Below are positions 26,818 to 35,535 of a DNA stretch of 64,000 nucleotides, in pieces. The notes beneath the pieces were generated by a model. It saw only the letters and a list, made by a program, of their open reading frames with translations, searched no databases and was not told the DNA's origin. The translations under genes and the position numbers were made by a program. Source of the DNA: Phycisphaerae bacterium (GTDB lineage Bacteria; Planctomycetota; Phycisphaerae; UBA1845; JAFGLZ01); contig JAFGLZ010000139.1 of the NCBI GenBank assembly GCA_016927755.1, positions 21,457-85,456 on the forward strand, read 5' to 3'. Numbering within the stretch: the stretch's first letter is position 1; each line of letters starts with the position of its first letter.

Positions 26818-26863
26818 GCCTCGCGGAAGAATCTCAGTCTGTTCCGCCTCGTCCCGCCCACGC

Positions 26864-26869
26864 TACAAT
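26864..26869 (+). promoter_or_regulatory. TACAAT -10 box of a near-leaderless gene
   Basis: TACAAT ends 11 bases before the ATG at 26881, giving a predicted leader of about 5 nt. The -35 region is poor (GTTCCG at 17-bp spacing). Confidence 0.35.
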
Positions 26870-26880
26870 GCTCGGTAGCG

Positions 26881-27315
26881 ATGCCCACATCTGATGAGGA
26901 ACATGTCGAGCGAACGGTCTTCGTCGTCACGGGCGCGACGTTGCGTGCCGAGACGATGGACCGGCCGCTGGCCTACCGCATCAAGCAGATTGTCGACGAG
27001 CGTCTAGCGGACCTGGAAGGTTGGCAGTGCGTCGTCATCTCGGACATCTGGTACCTCAACAACGACTCGTTCACGGGTCTGCCCACGATCAGTGTGGGCG
27101 GCCCCGGGGTGAACGCCTTGTCGAGCTATCTCTTCGAACGGCTGCCGACCATGCTGGCCATCGACAACGTCCTGATGATCCAGATGGATCCCACGATGAA
27201 GGACGTTCGGTGTGCCGTATGGGGCATGGACCACGAGACGACCGTGGAAGCCGTGGAGACGTTTATCGAGAAGGGTCATCTCGACCGTTTCCTTGGCGGC
27301 CTGGGGGATTCGTGA
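26881..27315 (+). CDS. Conserved-looking hypothetical protein
   Basis: 144 residues, soluble and acidic, without signal peptide or membrane helix. It has an ordered alpha/beta pattern: 'RTVFVVTGATLR', 'YRIKQIVDERLADLEGWQCV', 'VVISDIWYLN', 'PTISVGGPGVNALSSYLFER', 'VLMIQMDPTMKDVRCAVWG', and a closing helix 'ETTVEAVETFIEKGHLDRFL'. The glycine-rich 'VGGPGVNA' could bind a ligand. No family is recognised. The start has no ribosome-binding site but lies 12 bases from a TACAAT box. Confidence 0.6.
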   Translation: MPTSDEEHVERTVFVVTGATLRAETMDRPLAYRIKQIVDERLADLEGWQCVVISDIWYLNNDSFTGLPTISVGGPGVNALSSYLFERLPTMLAIDNVLMIQMDPTMKDVRCAVWGMDHETTVEAVETFIEKGHLDRFLGGLGDS

Positions 27316-27387
27316 GGCCACTCGCCGGAGCGTACGGGGTAGCGCGGGCTTGCCGAAGCGGCCGCTAACGTCTATCATTTGAGGTTC

Positions 27388-27416
27388 TTGGCAATTCGAC
27401 GCCTCTAGCATACGTA
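27388..27416 (+). promoter_or_regulatory. Candidate metK promoter
   Basis: TTGGCA (27388-27393), exactly 17 bp, TACGTA (27411-27416). The predicted +1 is 27423, at the ATG of ATGGAGGAGC. That transcript would begin with the ribosome-binding site for TTG 27438. No SAM riboswitch fits in this short leader. Confidence 0.5.
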
Positions 27417-27437
27417 CGTTCAATGGAGGAGCATCCC

Positions 27438-28670
27438 TTGGCAGCCTCAAAAGGAAACCACAACAGCACTTACCTCTACACGTCAGAATCCGTCTCCATG
27501 GGACATCCGGACAAGGTGGCGGACCAGATTTCCGACGGCGTGCTCGACAGTCTTCTGGCGGTCGATCCGGACGCCCGTGTCGCGCTGGAAACGCTGGTGA
27601 CCACGGGGCTTGTGGTGATGGCCGGCGAGATCACCGTCCACAATAACAAGGCCGTTCTCGTTCTCGACAAAGCCGAGGAGACGGCCCGCGAGGTGATCCA
27701 GGAGATTGGGTACACGGACCCGGAAGCGCGGTTCGACTTCCAAAGCTGCGGCGTGGTCCGCGCGATCCACGCGCAATCGGCTGACATCAGCCTGGGCGTC
27801 ACGGCGGCCAAGGGCAAGGAACAGGGCGCGGGCGATCAGGGCATGATGTACGGGTTCGCCTGCCGCGAGACCCGGCAACTGATGCCGATGCCAATCTATC
27901 TGGCTCATCGCCTGGTCGAGAAGCAAGCGGAGGTCCGCGAGCGGGGCGGCATCAAGTGGCTTCGGCCGGACGCCAAGAGCCAAGTCACCGTCGAGTATCG
28001 CGAGGGCAGACCCACTCGGATCGACTCCATCGTCCTCTCGACGCAGCACCATGAGATCAAGAGCCTGCTCGATCGCAACGGGAACATGAACAGCAAGGCC
28101 CGCAACGAGATCATCGGCAAGATCATCAAGCCCGTGATCCTGAAGGAATGCCCCAAGATGTGGAGCAACCGGATCAAGTTCCACATTAACCCGACCGGAC
28201 GTTTCGTGATCGGCGGCCCTTACGGCGACACCGGACTGACGGGACGCAAGATCATCGTCGACACCTATGGCGGTCGCGGGCGACACGGCGGCGGGGCCTT
28301 CAGCGGCAAAGACCCCTCCAAGGTGGACCGCTCGGCGGCGTACATGGCTCGTTACATTGCCAAGAACGTCGTGGCTGGACGCTTGGCGGACATCTGCGAG
28401 GTCCAACTCGCGTACGCCATCGGCGTGGCCGAGCCCGTGAGCGTCCATGTCCAAACCGAGGGCACCTCGCGGATCGCTGAGGCCAAGATCTCCAAGCTGA
28501 TTCGAGCGCATTTCCCGCTCACGCCGGCAGGAATCATCAAGCATCTGAAGCTGAAACGGCCGATTTATAAGGAAACGGCCCGACACGGCCACTTCGGCCG
28601 GACCGGCGCGGGTTTCACGTGGGAGAAGACCGACAAGGCGGCGGCGCTGCGAAAGGCTGCCGGGCTCTAG
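27438..28670 (+). CDS. metK: S-adenosylmethionine synthase
   Basis: About 410 residues; makes SAM from methionine and ATP. Diagnostic motifs are 'SESVSMGHPDKVADQISDGV' near the N-terminus, the 'GAGDQGMMYGFACRET' loop, and 'GGRGRHGGGAFSGKDPSKVD', which binds phosphate. The start is either ATG 27423 or TTG 27438. I favour TTG because GGAGGAG lies 6-7 nt upstream of it and overlaps the ATG, but a leaderless ATG is also possible. Several segments are slightly longer than in E. coli MetK (384 residues), as in many deep-branching bacteria. Confidence 0.96.
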   Translation: MAASKGNHNSTYLYTSESVSMGHPDKVADQISDGVLDSLLAVDPDARVALETLVTTGLVVMAGEITVHNNKAVLVLDKAEETAREVIQEIGYTDPEARFDFQSCGVVRAIHAQSADISLGVTAAKGKEQGAGDQGMMYGFACRETRQLMPMPIYLAHRLVEKQAEVRERGGIKWLRPDAKSQVTVEYREGRPTRIDSIVLSTQHHEIKSLLDRNGNMNSKARNEIIGKIIKPVILKECPKMWSNRIKFHINPTGRFVIGGPYGDTGLTGRKIIVDTYGGRGRHGGGAFSGKDPSKVDRSAAYMARYIAKNVVAGRLADICEVQLAYAIGVAEPVSVHVQTEGTSRIAEAKISKLIRAHFPLTPAGIIKHLKLKRPIYKETARHGHFGRTGAGFTWEKTDKAAALRKAAGL

Positions 28671-28725
28671 CCTGGGGTGAACGAAGCCGTCGGGCGTCCG
28701 TCGGTCGTCCGTATTATGCTGACCG

Positions 28726-28753
28726 GCCGGGCTTGGGCTGATGTAAGCCCGGC
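28726..28753. terminator. Hairpin after metK
   Basis: A perfect 9-bp stem GCCGGGCTT/AAGCCCGGC with a 10-nt loop, 55 bp after the metK stop. There is no T tract, so it may be a weak terminator or a processing site in the leader of the lipoprotein gene. Confidence 0.4.
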
Positions 28754-28786
28754 AAGAACATATCGTCCCTCAGGGAGGAGACTGTC

Positions 28787-29206
28787 ATGGCAACCACACG
28801 GAGGTGGTGCTTCCCGCTTCTATCTTGCCTGCTCGTGGCCGGCCTACTCGGATGCGGCAATGAGAAGGTCGGGTCGCTCCTGGGTGGAGCGCTGACCACG
28901 ATGGGTCTGGGAGGCAGCGGCGGACTGACGGTGATTGCCCCGGACTTTCCGGTGCGCGTTGGGGAACAACGGCAACTCCGCGCGATCGCGACCGGCCAGG
29001 CCTCAGTCAACGACATCGTGGAGTGGCAGATATCCGGCGCCGGCGGCACACTCACTTCGGCCGGGCTCTTCACGGCAACGAGCATCGGACAGTGCACGGT
29101 GTGGGCGACCTATCTCATTACCCCGACGGACGCGAACTTGCCGTCGTACACCGCGACGACTAATCGCGTGACGTTCGACGTTTGGCCGAACGGACCGAGC
29201 GTCTGA
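28787..29206 (+). CDS. Small lipoprotein with bacterial Ig-like domain
   Basis: 139 residues with a clear lipoprotein signal: basic start 'MATTRRW', hydrophobic core 'PLLSCLLVAGLL' and Cys in 'LLGCGNEKVG'. A Gly-rich linker leads to a beta-rich domain ('LTVIAPDFPVRVGEQRQLRA' ... 'EWQISGAGGTLTSAGLFTAT') typical of Big-type Ig folds in surface proteins. GGGAGGAG lies just before the ATG. It probably sits at the outer membrane or periplasmic face; ligand unknown. Confidence 0.7.
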   Translation: MATTRRWCFPLLSCLLVAGLLGCGNEKVGSLLGGALTTMGLGGSGGLTVIAPDFPVRVGEQRQLRAIATGQASVNDIVEWQISGAGGTLTSAGLFTATSIGQCTVWATYLITPTDANLPSYTATTNRVTFDVWPNGPSV

Positions 29207-29370
29207 AGACGCAGAGCGGCGGACGTTCACCATCGTCAACGCGCTGCCATCGGGCGCCGGCAAGCATCCGTAGCGGGTCCTGGCCCCCTGCGAAGCCGCA
29301 CGTCCTTACCTTACCTTCAGCTTGAATCTGACCGATATGACGGAGGGACGTCCGTCAGCGAGCCTCCGCC

Positions 29371-30762
29371 GTGTCTCCTCTGGCTAGCACGGTGGATACT
29401 ATCGGACGTAGTGGACTTCTGGCCATGGCCGGCGACCATACACGGGTCAATCAGACGATTCTCCTGATCCCAGGCATCGCGCTGGTGGGTGTCTTCGCGA
29501 CGGCTTGCGCGCTTCACGGTATCAACGACTGGCGGCGCCTCCGTAACGCCCAGGCCGCCCGAACGATCGTGGCCGCTCAACTGGTCGCGCCTCAGGCGGG
29601 ACCGCTCTTGCTTCAGAGAGAGGGCAGCGCGCTTCACGAATGGACGCGCGAGATGCAGAGTCGCCCGGGGGTCCGTCTGGTGGCCGTTCACGACAAGGCC
29701 GGACAGATTCGTTCGATCGAGACGAAATCCCCCGCGTTGGCCAAGAAGGCCGTCTGGTCCGAGGGGGTGATGGCCGGTCTCTACTCCCCTGCCACCTGGC
29801 AGATCGAGGGCGAGGACGAGCAGATCGTGTGCGGGGCGATGGTGCCGGTTTTCGTCTCGTCGGAGCCCGCGCCGGTCGGTCAACTGACGATCGCCTTCGA
29901 CCTGAAGGGTTCTGAATCGCCAATCGCTTCGGGCTTGTTGAAGTTCTACGTTCCCCTGCTCGCGGTTACGGTCCTGACGTGGTGGTGGACGAACAGCCTG
30001 CTTTCCAAGCGAATACTGACCCCGTTTGCCCTGCTGTGCCGCCGGGCGCTGCGTCCCGATGCGTCCCTGCCGCTGGACCGGGAAGATCAGCTCGGCGACA
30101 TGGCCCGCGCGTTCCACAAGCTTCATGAACAGATCGATCGATGGCGTGACGAGGCCCAATGCCTCGAGGTCAAGCTCGAGAAGAAGCTGGAGAGCCAGAG
30201 CCGGACCCATCTCAAGGAACTCCGGGAGGTTTCGCGGCAGGCCGAGTTGGACCCCCTCACGGGGTTGAACAACCGACGCATTCTCGACAACCACCTCGAT
30301 GAGCTCGTCCACGAGCACAACATGCAGCACGCGGACATGTCGCTGATAATGATCGACATCGACAACTTCAAGAACTTCAACGACACGCTCGGCCATCCCG
30401 CCGGCGATGAACTCCTCGAGTTCACGGGCAAACTTCTCCGCAAGTCCGTGCGTGACCGAGACATGGTGGTTCGCTTGGGCGGGGATGAGTTCGCCATCGT
30501 CCTGCCGGAGAGCACCACGAAGGAGGCCGAGGCGATCGCTCGGCGTCTGACCGCCCTTTTCGGGCAGTTCATCAAGACGCTCCCCCCCGTAAGACACCCC
30601 CCCTCGCTGAGCGCCGGGGTGGCCTCTCTCTACATGACGAACGCGAGGACGGGCGCCGAGTTGATCCGCGCGGCGGACGAGGCGCTGTACCGGGCCAAGA
30701 ACGCCGGCAAGGCCTGCGTCGTCGTGGCCCGCGAGAGCGATGCCAAGGTCGGCAAACCGTAA
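29371..30762 (+). CDS. Membrane diguanylate cyclase
   Basis: 463 residues from GTG 29371 (an internal ATG at 29425 is possible). Two membrane helices ('ILLIPGIALVGVFATACAL' and 'YVPLLAVTVLTWWWT') flank an extracytoplasmic sensor region of about 130 residues. A HAMP-like linker and coiled coil lead into a GGDEF domain. 'DPLTGLNNRRILDNHL' opens it; the catalytic motif is intact as 'GGDEFAIVLPE'. An inhibitory I-site 'RDRD' lies five residues before it, so product feedback is expected. It makes c-di-GMP from GTP, which commonly controls exopolysaccharide output; a link to the EPS locus here is inference. Confidence 0.92.
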   Translation: MSPLASTVDTIGRSGLLAMAGDHTRVNQTILLIPGIALVGVFATACALHGINDWRRLRNAQAARTIVAAQLVAPQAGPLLLQREGSALHEWTREMQSRPGVRLVAVHDKAGQIRSIETKSPALAKKAVWSEGVMAGLYSPATWQIEGEDEQIVCGAMVPVFVSSEPAPVGQLTIAFDLKGSESPIASGLLKFYVPLLAVTVLTWWWTNSLLSKRILTPFALLCRRALRPDASLPLDREDQLGDMARAFHKLHEQIDRWRDEAQCLEVKLEKKLESQSRTHLKELREVSRQAELDPLTGLNNRRILDNHLDELVHEHNMQHADMSLIMIDIDNFKNFNDTLGHPAGDELLEFTGKLLRKSVRDRDMVVRLGGDEFAIVLPESTTKEAEAIARRLTALFGQFIKTLPPVRHPPSLSAGVASLYMTNARTGAELIRAADEALYRAKNAGKACVVVARESDAKVGKP

Positions 30763-30852
30763 CGTCGTGATCCACGTCAACCGGCCCCGCCCGGGCCTTG
30801 CGATGTGACCTCCGGTAGTCCGTCAGATCCATCCGCGCGCCTCAGCTTCCTA

Positions 30853-30881
30853 TTGGCACGCAAGGGGCGAAGTCGTATCAT
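30853..30881 (+). promoter_or_regulatory. Promoter of the RND exporter gene, leaderless
   Basis: TTGGCA (30853-30858), 17 bp, TATCAT (30876-30881). The predicted +1 coincides with the GTG start at 30888. Confidence 0.6.
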
Positions 30882-30887
30882 GAAGAC

Positions 30888-33386
30888 GTGATCGACAGCG
30901 TGGTCAATGCGGTCGTACGCCTCCATCGTCCCATCCTCCTATCTTGTCTGGTGCTCGCGCTCGTTTCCATCGGGCTGCTGATGAAGCCCGGGCTCCGCGA
31001 GGACTACACGATCGAATCGCTTATCGCCGCCGACGACGAGGAGTACGACCGTTTTCGGCGATTCAGCCAGGATTTCGTCAGTGGCGAGATCGCCCTCTTT
31101 GCCCTGGACGCCGGGGACCCGCTCGAGCCGAACAACCTCGGGATACTCCACGAGATCTGCGAATCGTGCCGGAAGATTGACGGCGTCGAGTCGCCCATGG
31201 CCATCAGCGAGCTTCCGGACATCGGACTCGGCGCCCTGTTTCGACCGGGCGGGAAGCTGATGACGATCTATGAGCGACTCCGAGAGGACCCGTCGGCCCG
31301 GGACGCAATCGAGAAGGACCTCCAAAGCAACCCGCTCGTGATCGGCAATTTGGTGGGCAGGGACCCGAACACCGGCGGCTTGAACACGACCTCGGGCGTC
31401 CTGGTGCAGGTCAAGGGGGAGGGCGAGAGCCGCCGACGGAAAGTAATTGCCGATAAGCTTCGCGACGTCCTGGCCGAGGCGAAGGAGAAGCGACCGGACG
31501 CCAAGATGCTCCTGGGCGGGCCTCTGATCGGGCTGATCGAGATCTTCGAGGCCATCCGGCGCGACATGGCCGTCTTCACGATCGTGGTCTTCGTCTTGAT
31601 CTGTGTGGCGCTCTGGCTGATCTTCCGGCGAGGCGTGCCCCTGCTTGTAGCGCTGACGGCGGCGGGGATGAGCACGCTGTGCGTGCTGGGCTTGAGCGTC
31701 GTCGATCGGCTACCGATGTCGTTGGTCAGCCAAACGGTGGTCATCCTGGTGATCGTCCTGGGCGTGTCGATGTGCGTCCACCTATTGGTCGCGCACGAGG
31801 AGACGCGTCTCCACCGCACCGGACACGCGTTGGGCCCCATGCGCGACGCCCGCGAAACGCTTCGCCGAATGCTGGTGCCCTGCCTCACGGTGGCCACCAC
31901 GACGGCGCTGGGCTTCGCATCGGTGTACATCTCCACGCTTCGGCCGGTCAGACAGCTCGCGACGCTGGTCATCATCGGTGTCCTGCTGGCGCTGGTGCTT
32001 GGCTTCTGCGCCATTCCGGGGTGGGCGCGGCTGGCGTCACGCTCGCCGGTGAGACCACACGATGTCGACTCTCTGACGCGCGGCTTGAGTCGAATAGGCG
32101 GTCTGACCGGCGGCGGCAGTCGCTGGCCAGTCGGCATCGTGGCGTTTTTCGCAATCGTCATCTGCTTCTGTCTGATCCGGGTGCCGTACGCGTTGAGCCA
32201 TTTCGAGGCGGACTTCGTCAAGAACTTTCGGGAGGACAGCAACGTCCGACGCGTCTACAAGTTCGTGAGCGACAACCTCGGTCCCGTGGGGAATCTGGAG
32301 GTGGTGATTCGCCGCATGGACGAAAGCCCGATCCTGGGTCCGACGGCGGCGCGAGCCATCGAGAGCGCCCGACAGAGCCCGTGGGGAACGAAACGGGACG
32401 AGGCCGATCCGAACGACGAGCGGCAGTTGATGTCGCAGATTCGCCGCCAACTCAGCGTGGACGTGGACAAGACTCGCGCGGGCGTCGCCCTCATGCTAGC
32501 GGTCGCGGAGCTGCAGCACAGGATCGAGACCGATCCGGACCTGCCCATACACAAGACCATCTCACTCGTTGATTTGGTCAAGCTGGCCTCCGTCGGGCGG
32601 TTGCTGGGCGTGTCGATGCTCGAACTTCCACGGTTCGAGTGGCAATTCGCCCTGACGATGGTCTTGATCGATCAGAAGCTGAACCGGGAGTTCCTGCGGG
32701 GGTTCATCAGCCGCGACGGGCAGTCGCTCCGCGTGAACCTGCGAGCCAACGAGTCCGATGACGTCTACAACAAGCTCCGTGTGGTCCAGCGCGTCAAGAC
32801 GATGGCCGCTGACGTCCTCGGACCCCAGTACGACATCGAGATCACCGGGCTCTATCCGCTCTACGCCAAGATCGCGTACTACCTGCTGAAGGACCAGGTT
32901 CGAGCCTTCATCCTGGCCTTGATCACGATTACGACGTGCATGTGCATCGGACTACGATCAATCCGCCTCGGGCTGCTCAGCATGATTCCCAACCTCATGC
33001 CGATCGTGCTCTGCCTGGGTGTCATGGGCTGGGCCGAGATCCCGATCAACATGGCCACGGCCATGATGCTGTCGGTGGCCTTGGGTATCGCGGTGGACAA
33101 CACGATTCACTACCTGTCCCGCTTTCGGCGTGAGTTGGAGGTCGACCAGGACTACACCGCCGCCATCGTCCGAACGCACCGGACCGTGGGACGAGCGTGC
33201 GTCTTCAATAGCGTCGTGATCGTCGGCGGGTTCTGGGTATTGTGCCTGAGCAAGTTCATCCCCACGGTGTACTTCGGCATGATGATCGGCGTGACGATGA
33301 TCGGCGCGCTGGCTGGGGACATCATCCTTCTGCCGATGTTGCTGGTGCTGCTCCATCCGATCCCGGCGCGGCGGTTTCAGGCGTAA
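30888..33386 (+). CDS. RND superfamily (MMPL-type) exporter
   Basis: 832 residues in two halves, each one membrane helix, a large periplasmic domain and a five-helix bundle. The first half has 'PILLSCLVLALVSIGLLM' and helices around residues 225-370; the second has helices around 425 and 665-825. Conserved segments include 'TVVILVIVLGVSMCVHLLVA' and 'MMLSVALGIAVDNTIHYLSR', where the acidic residue of RND proton relay helices is expected. Family members move lipids, hopanoids or other hydrophobic cargo; the cargo here is unknown. The GTG start lies exactly at the predicted transcription start, without a ribosome-binding site. Confidence 0.87.
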   Translation: MIDSVVNAVVRLHRPILLSCLVLALVSIGLLMKPGLREDYTIESLIAADDEEYDRFRRFSQDFVSGEIALFALDAGDPLEPNNLGILHEICESCRKIDGVESPMAISELPDIGLGALFRPGGKLMTIYERLREDPSARDAIEKDLQSNPLVIGNLVGRDPNTGGLNTTSGVLVQVKGEGESRRRKVIADKLRDVLAEAKEKRPDAKMLLGGPLIGLIEIFEAIRRDMAVFTIVVFVLICVALWLIFRRGVPLLVALTAAGMSTLCVLGLSVVDRLPMSLVSQTVVILVIVLGVSMCVHLLVAHEETRLHRTGHALGPMRDARETLRRMLVPCLTVATTTALGFASVYISTLRPVRQLATLVIIGVLLALVLGFCAIPGWARLASRSPVRPHDVDSLTRGLSRIGGLTGGGSRWPVGIVAFFAIVICFCLIRVPYALSHFEADFVKNFREDSNVRRVYKFVSDNLGPVGNLEVVIRRMDESPILGPTAARAIESARQSPWGTKRDEADPNDERQLMSQIRRQLSVDVDKTRAGVALMLAVAELQHRIETDPDLPIHKTISLVDLVKLASVGRLLGVSMLELPRFEWQFALTMVLIDQKLNREFLRGFISRDGQSLRVNLRANESDDVYNKLRVVQRVKTMAADVLGPQYDIEITGLYPLYAKIAYYLLKDQVRAFILALITITTCMCIGLRSIRLGLLSMIPNLMPIVLCLGVMGWAEIPINMATAMMLSVALGIAVDNTIHYLSRFRRELEVDQDYTAAIVRTHRTVGRACVFNSVVIVGGFWVLCLSKFIPTVYFGMMIGVTMIGALAGDIILLPMLLVLLHPIPARRFQA

Positions 33387-33401
33387 CGCGCGGGAAGCCG
33401 C

Positions 33402-34505
33402 CTAACTGACGTGCACGATGGTTCGAATCCCCCCGTCCGCATAGGAGGCCGCCTGAGCGAAGGCGTCGGCAGCGCGATCGAGCGGAAACTCGTGCGTGGC
33501 CAGGGCGTCGATGCTCACTTGACCGGTTCGGTAGAGCTCGATGGCCCTGCCGAGGGTGTTTCGCGATCGGCGAAGCATGGCGATCGTCAGGCCCTTTCGC
33601 CTCGCGGTCGCGGCGCGGAAGGCGATTTGATCATCGGGCTGGATGCCGATCACGAGCACTCGCGCGCCGGGCGCCGCCAGTTCGGTCGCGGCTCGGACGG
33701 CCTCGTTCGGCCCGGCGACCTCAATGGCGACATCCACGCCCCGCCCGGAGGTCCACTCGAGCATGTCTTCGACCGCATCCTGCCCGGTGGCGTTGATGGC
33801 TCGCTCGGCGCCGAATTCCTCCGCCATGGCGGCACGCTCGGGGACGGGGTCGCACGCGATGACGCGGCAGCCCATCAATCGCATGAGCCTGACGATCATC
33901 AACCCAATGACGCCAAGGCCGATGACGGCGACTCGCTGGCCGAGGCGGGCGTGGCTCAGGTCCGACGCATGGACGGCGATGGCCAGCGGCTCCAGCAGGG
34001 GCACAACCTTCGGGGGAATCGAATCCGGCACGGGCTCGATGAGATGAGCGGGATGCACCATTCGTTCGCGCATGGCCCCCGGCCAGCCGGGCAAGCCCAG
34101 GAACGTGTGGTTCGGACAGAGGTTGTGGTCGCCTCGAACGCAGAACTCGCACCGCATGCAGGGAATCGCCGGCTCGATGGCCACGCGCGTGCCGGCCGGG
34201 ACAGGCGTATCCCCCCCTTCGACGATAGCGCACGCCTCGTGGCCGGGGATCATCGGCTCGCCCAGCGGCTCGCCTCCGCTAAGGCCGGTCTTGTAGATGT
34301 GAAGGTCGCTGCCGCAGATGGCCACGCTCTCCACGCGTAGCAGCACCTCACCCCGACTGGGCTCCTTCGGCGACGGCACCTCCTCGATTTGGACGCACCG
34401 TGCTCCGGTAATCTGGCAGGCTTTGATGGCTCTTCTCCGTTTCGATGGCTGTCGAAGCTCTCTCCAAGACAGCACAAACCTACTGTCACGTCCGTGACGG
34501 ATCAA
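33402..34505 (-). CDS. Zinc-dependent medium-chain dehydrogenase
   Basis: The MDR fold is clear: catalytic zinc 'ICGSDLHIYK' and 'IPGHEACAIVEGGD', structural zinc cysteines 'CMRCEFCVRGDHNLCPN', and NAD-binding 'VAVIGLGVIGLMIVRLM'. It resembles sorbitol/threonine dehydrogenase-type enzymes. The start is unusual. Homologues begin at the 'KACQITGARCVQIEEVP' segment, and a GGAGAAGAG site lies just before it, but the codon there is ATC (34427-34425). In-frame alternatives TTG 34505 and GTG 34475 lack ribosome-binding sites. I give the longest frame and consider 34427 likely to be the true N-terminus. The substrate is not predictable. Confidence 0.85.
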   Translation of the reverse strand: MIRHGRDSRFVLSWRELRQPSKRRRAIKACQITGARCVQIEEVPSPKEPSRGEVLLRVESVAICGSDLHIYKTGLSGGEPLGEPMIPGHEACAIVEGGDTPVPAGTRVAIEPAIPCMRCEFCVRGDHNLCPNHTFLGLPGWPGAMRERMVHPAHLIEPVPDSIPPKVVPLLEPLAIAVHASDLSHARLGQRVAVIGLGVIGLMIVRLMRLMGCRVIACDPVPERAAMAEEFGAERAINATGQDAVEDMLEWTSGRGVDVAIEVAGPNEAVRAATELAAPGARVLVIGIQPDDQIAFRAATARRKGLTIAMLRRSRNTLGRAIELYRTGQVSIDALATHEFPLDRAADAFAQAASYADGGIRTIVHVS

Positions 34506-34541
34506 CCAGCCGTGAAGGGGTCGCCTCGGCGTGGCCGGCAG

Positions 34542-35378
34542 CTACGCCACCGAATCGCCCCGTGTCATCGGCAACCGGACGGTGAAGCTGCTTCCCTGGT
34601 CGAGCACGCTGTGTACGTCAATAGCCCCGCCGTGGGCCTGGACGATTCTGCGCGCGGTCGGCAATCCTAACCCCGTTCCCTCTCGCTTTGTCGAGTAGTA
34701 CGGCTGGAATATCTTTTCGACGTCGTCGGGCGGGATGCCGCATCCCGTGTCGATCACCTCGACAACGGCCATCCCGGCCTCATCGGCGCTCGTGCGGATC
34801 ATCAGTTCCCCGCCCTGCGACATGGCCTGCTGGGCGTTGACGAAGAGGTTGAGCACGGCCTGTTTGACCTTGTCGACGTCGATGTCGCAGATCAGGGGAT
34901 CCGACCAGAGGGCCGCCAAGACGCTGACCTTCTGGGACATCGCCTGCGGACGAAAGAACACGAGCAGATCCTCCACCAAGTGGTTCAGATCGGCTCGCTC
35001 GCGGCGCAGCTCCTGCCGACCGATGTAGTGCAGGAAGTCGTCGAGGATCTCCTGAAGGCGGTTGACTTCGATACTGAGCGATTCGACCTTGTTGACGCTG
35101 CGCCGGCAGAGGTCCGAGGTGGCAACGTCGTCGGCCTCGCGCCAGTCCTCGGCCAGGAGCTGGAGATTCACCTTGAGGGTAGAGAGTGGATTCCGGATCT
35201 CGTGGGCCAGCCCGCCCGTCAGCGTGGACAGTTCCGTCAGGCGATCGGCGGCCTCGGCCGCCAGGGCTTGCCGTCTGGACTCGTCGGCTCGTGATCGCCG
35301 CAGGTAGCGCGCGCGGGACATCCACCACGCCAGGGCGACGCCGCAGGCCAGACCGACGATGAACGCAATGATGGGCAA
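34542..35378 (-). CDS. Membrane-bound sensor histidine kinase
   Basis: 278 residues from TTG 35378, chosen because GGGAGG lies 6 nt upstream and the protein then begins with its membrane helix ('PIIAFIVGLACGVALAWWM'). The HisKA domain has the phospho-acceptor in 'GGLAHEIRNPLSTLKVNLQ'. The ATPase domain shows the N box ('VLNLFVNAQQAM'), G1 'EVIDTGCGIPPDD' and 'GTGLGLPTARRIV'. With no extracytoplasmic domain it probably senses a cytoplasmic or membrane cue. No response regulator is adjacent downstream; the nearest receiver protein is at 38.2 kb, beyond rpsO-pnp on the same strand, a possible but unproven partner. Confidence 0.87.
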   Translation of the reverse strand: MPIIAFIVGLACGVALAWWMSRARYLRRSRADESRRQALAAEAADRLTELSTLTGGLAHEIRNPLSTLKVNLQLLAEDWREADDVATSDLCRRSVNKVESLSIEVNRLQEILDDFLHYIGRQELRRERADLNHLVEDLLVFFRPQAMSQKVSVLAALWSDPLICDIDVDKVKQAVLNLFVNAQQAMSQGGELMIRTSADEAGMAVVEVIDTGCGIPPDDVEKIFQPYYSTKREGTGLGLPTARRIVQAHGGAIDVHSVLDQGSSFTVRLPMTRGDSVA

Positions 35379-35446
35379 GCCGATCCTCCCGTCGAGACAA
35401 GGCGCTGTCGGCAGTGTATCCGCCCCGCGGCGGGCGGCAAGGCCAT

Positions 35447-35487
35447 AAGAAAGGGCGGCATACCCGCTCGACGCAGGCATGCCACCC
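35447..35487 (-). terminator. Terminator after pnp
   Basis: On the minus strand GGGTGGCAT pairs with ATGCCGCCC (9 bp with one G-T pair, 17-nt loop), followed by TTTCTT. It lies 49 bp after the pnp stop and before the histidine kinase gene. Confidence 0.6.
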
Positions 35488-35535
35488 GGTGGGGATTCAG
35501 CCAAACACTCAGACGAAAGGCAGCGGGGCCACGCG

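Noticed and set aside
27316..27422. SAM riboswitch before metK
   Set aside because: The spacer is only about 107 bp, no conserved SAM-I/II/IV core was seen, and the predicted +1 lies at its end.
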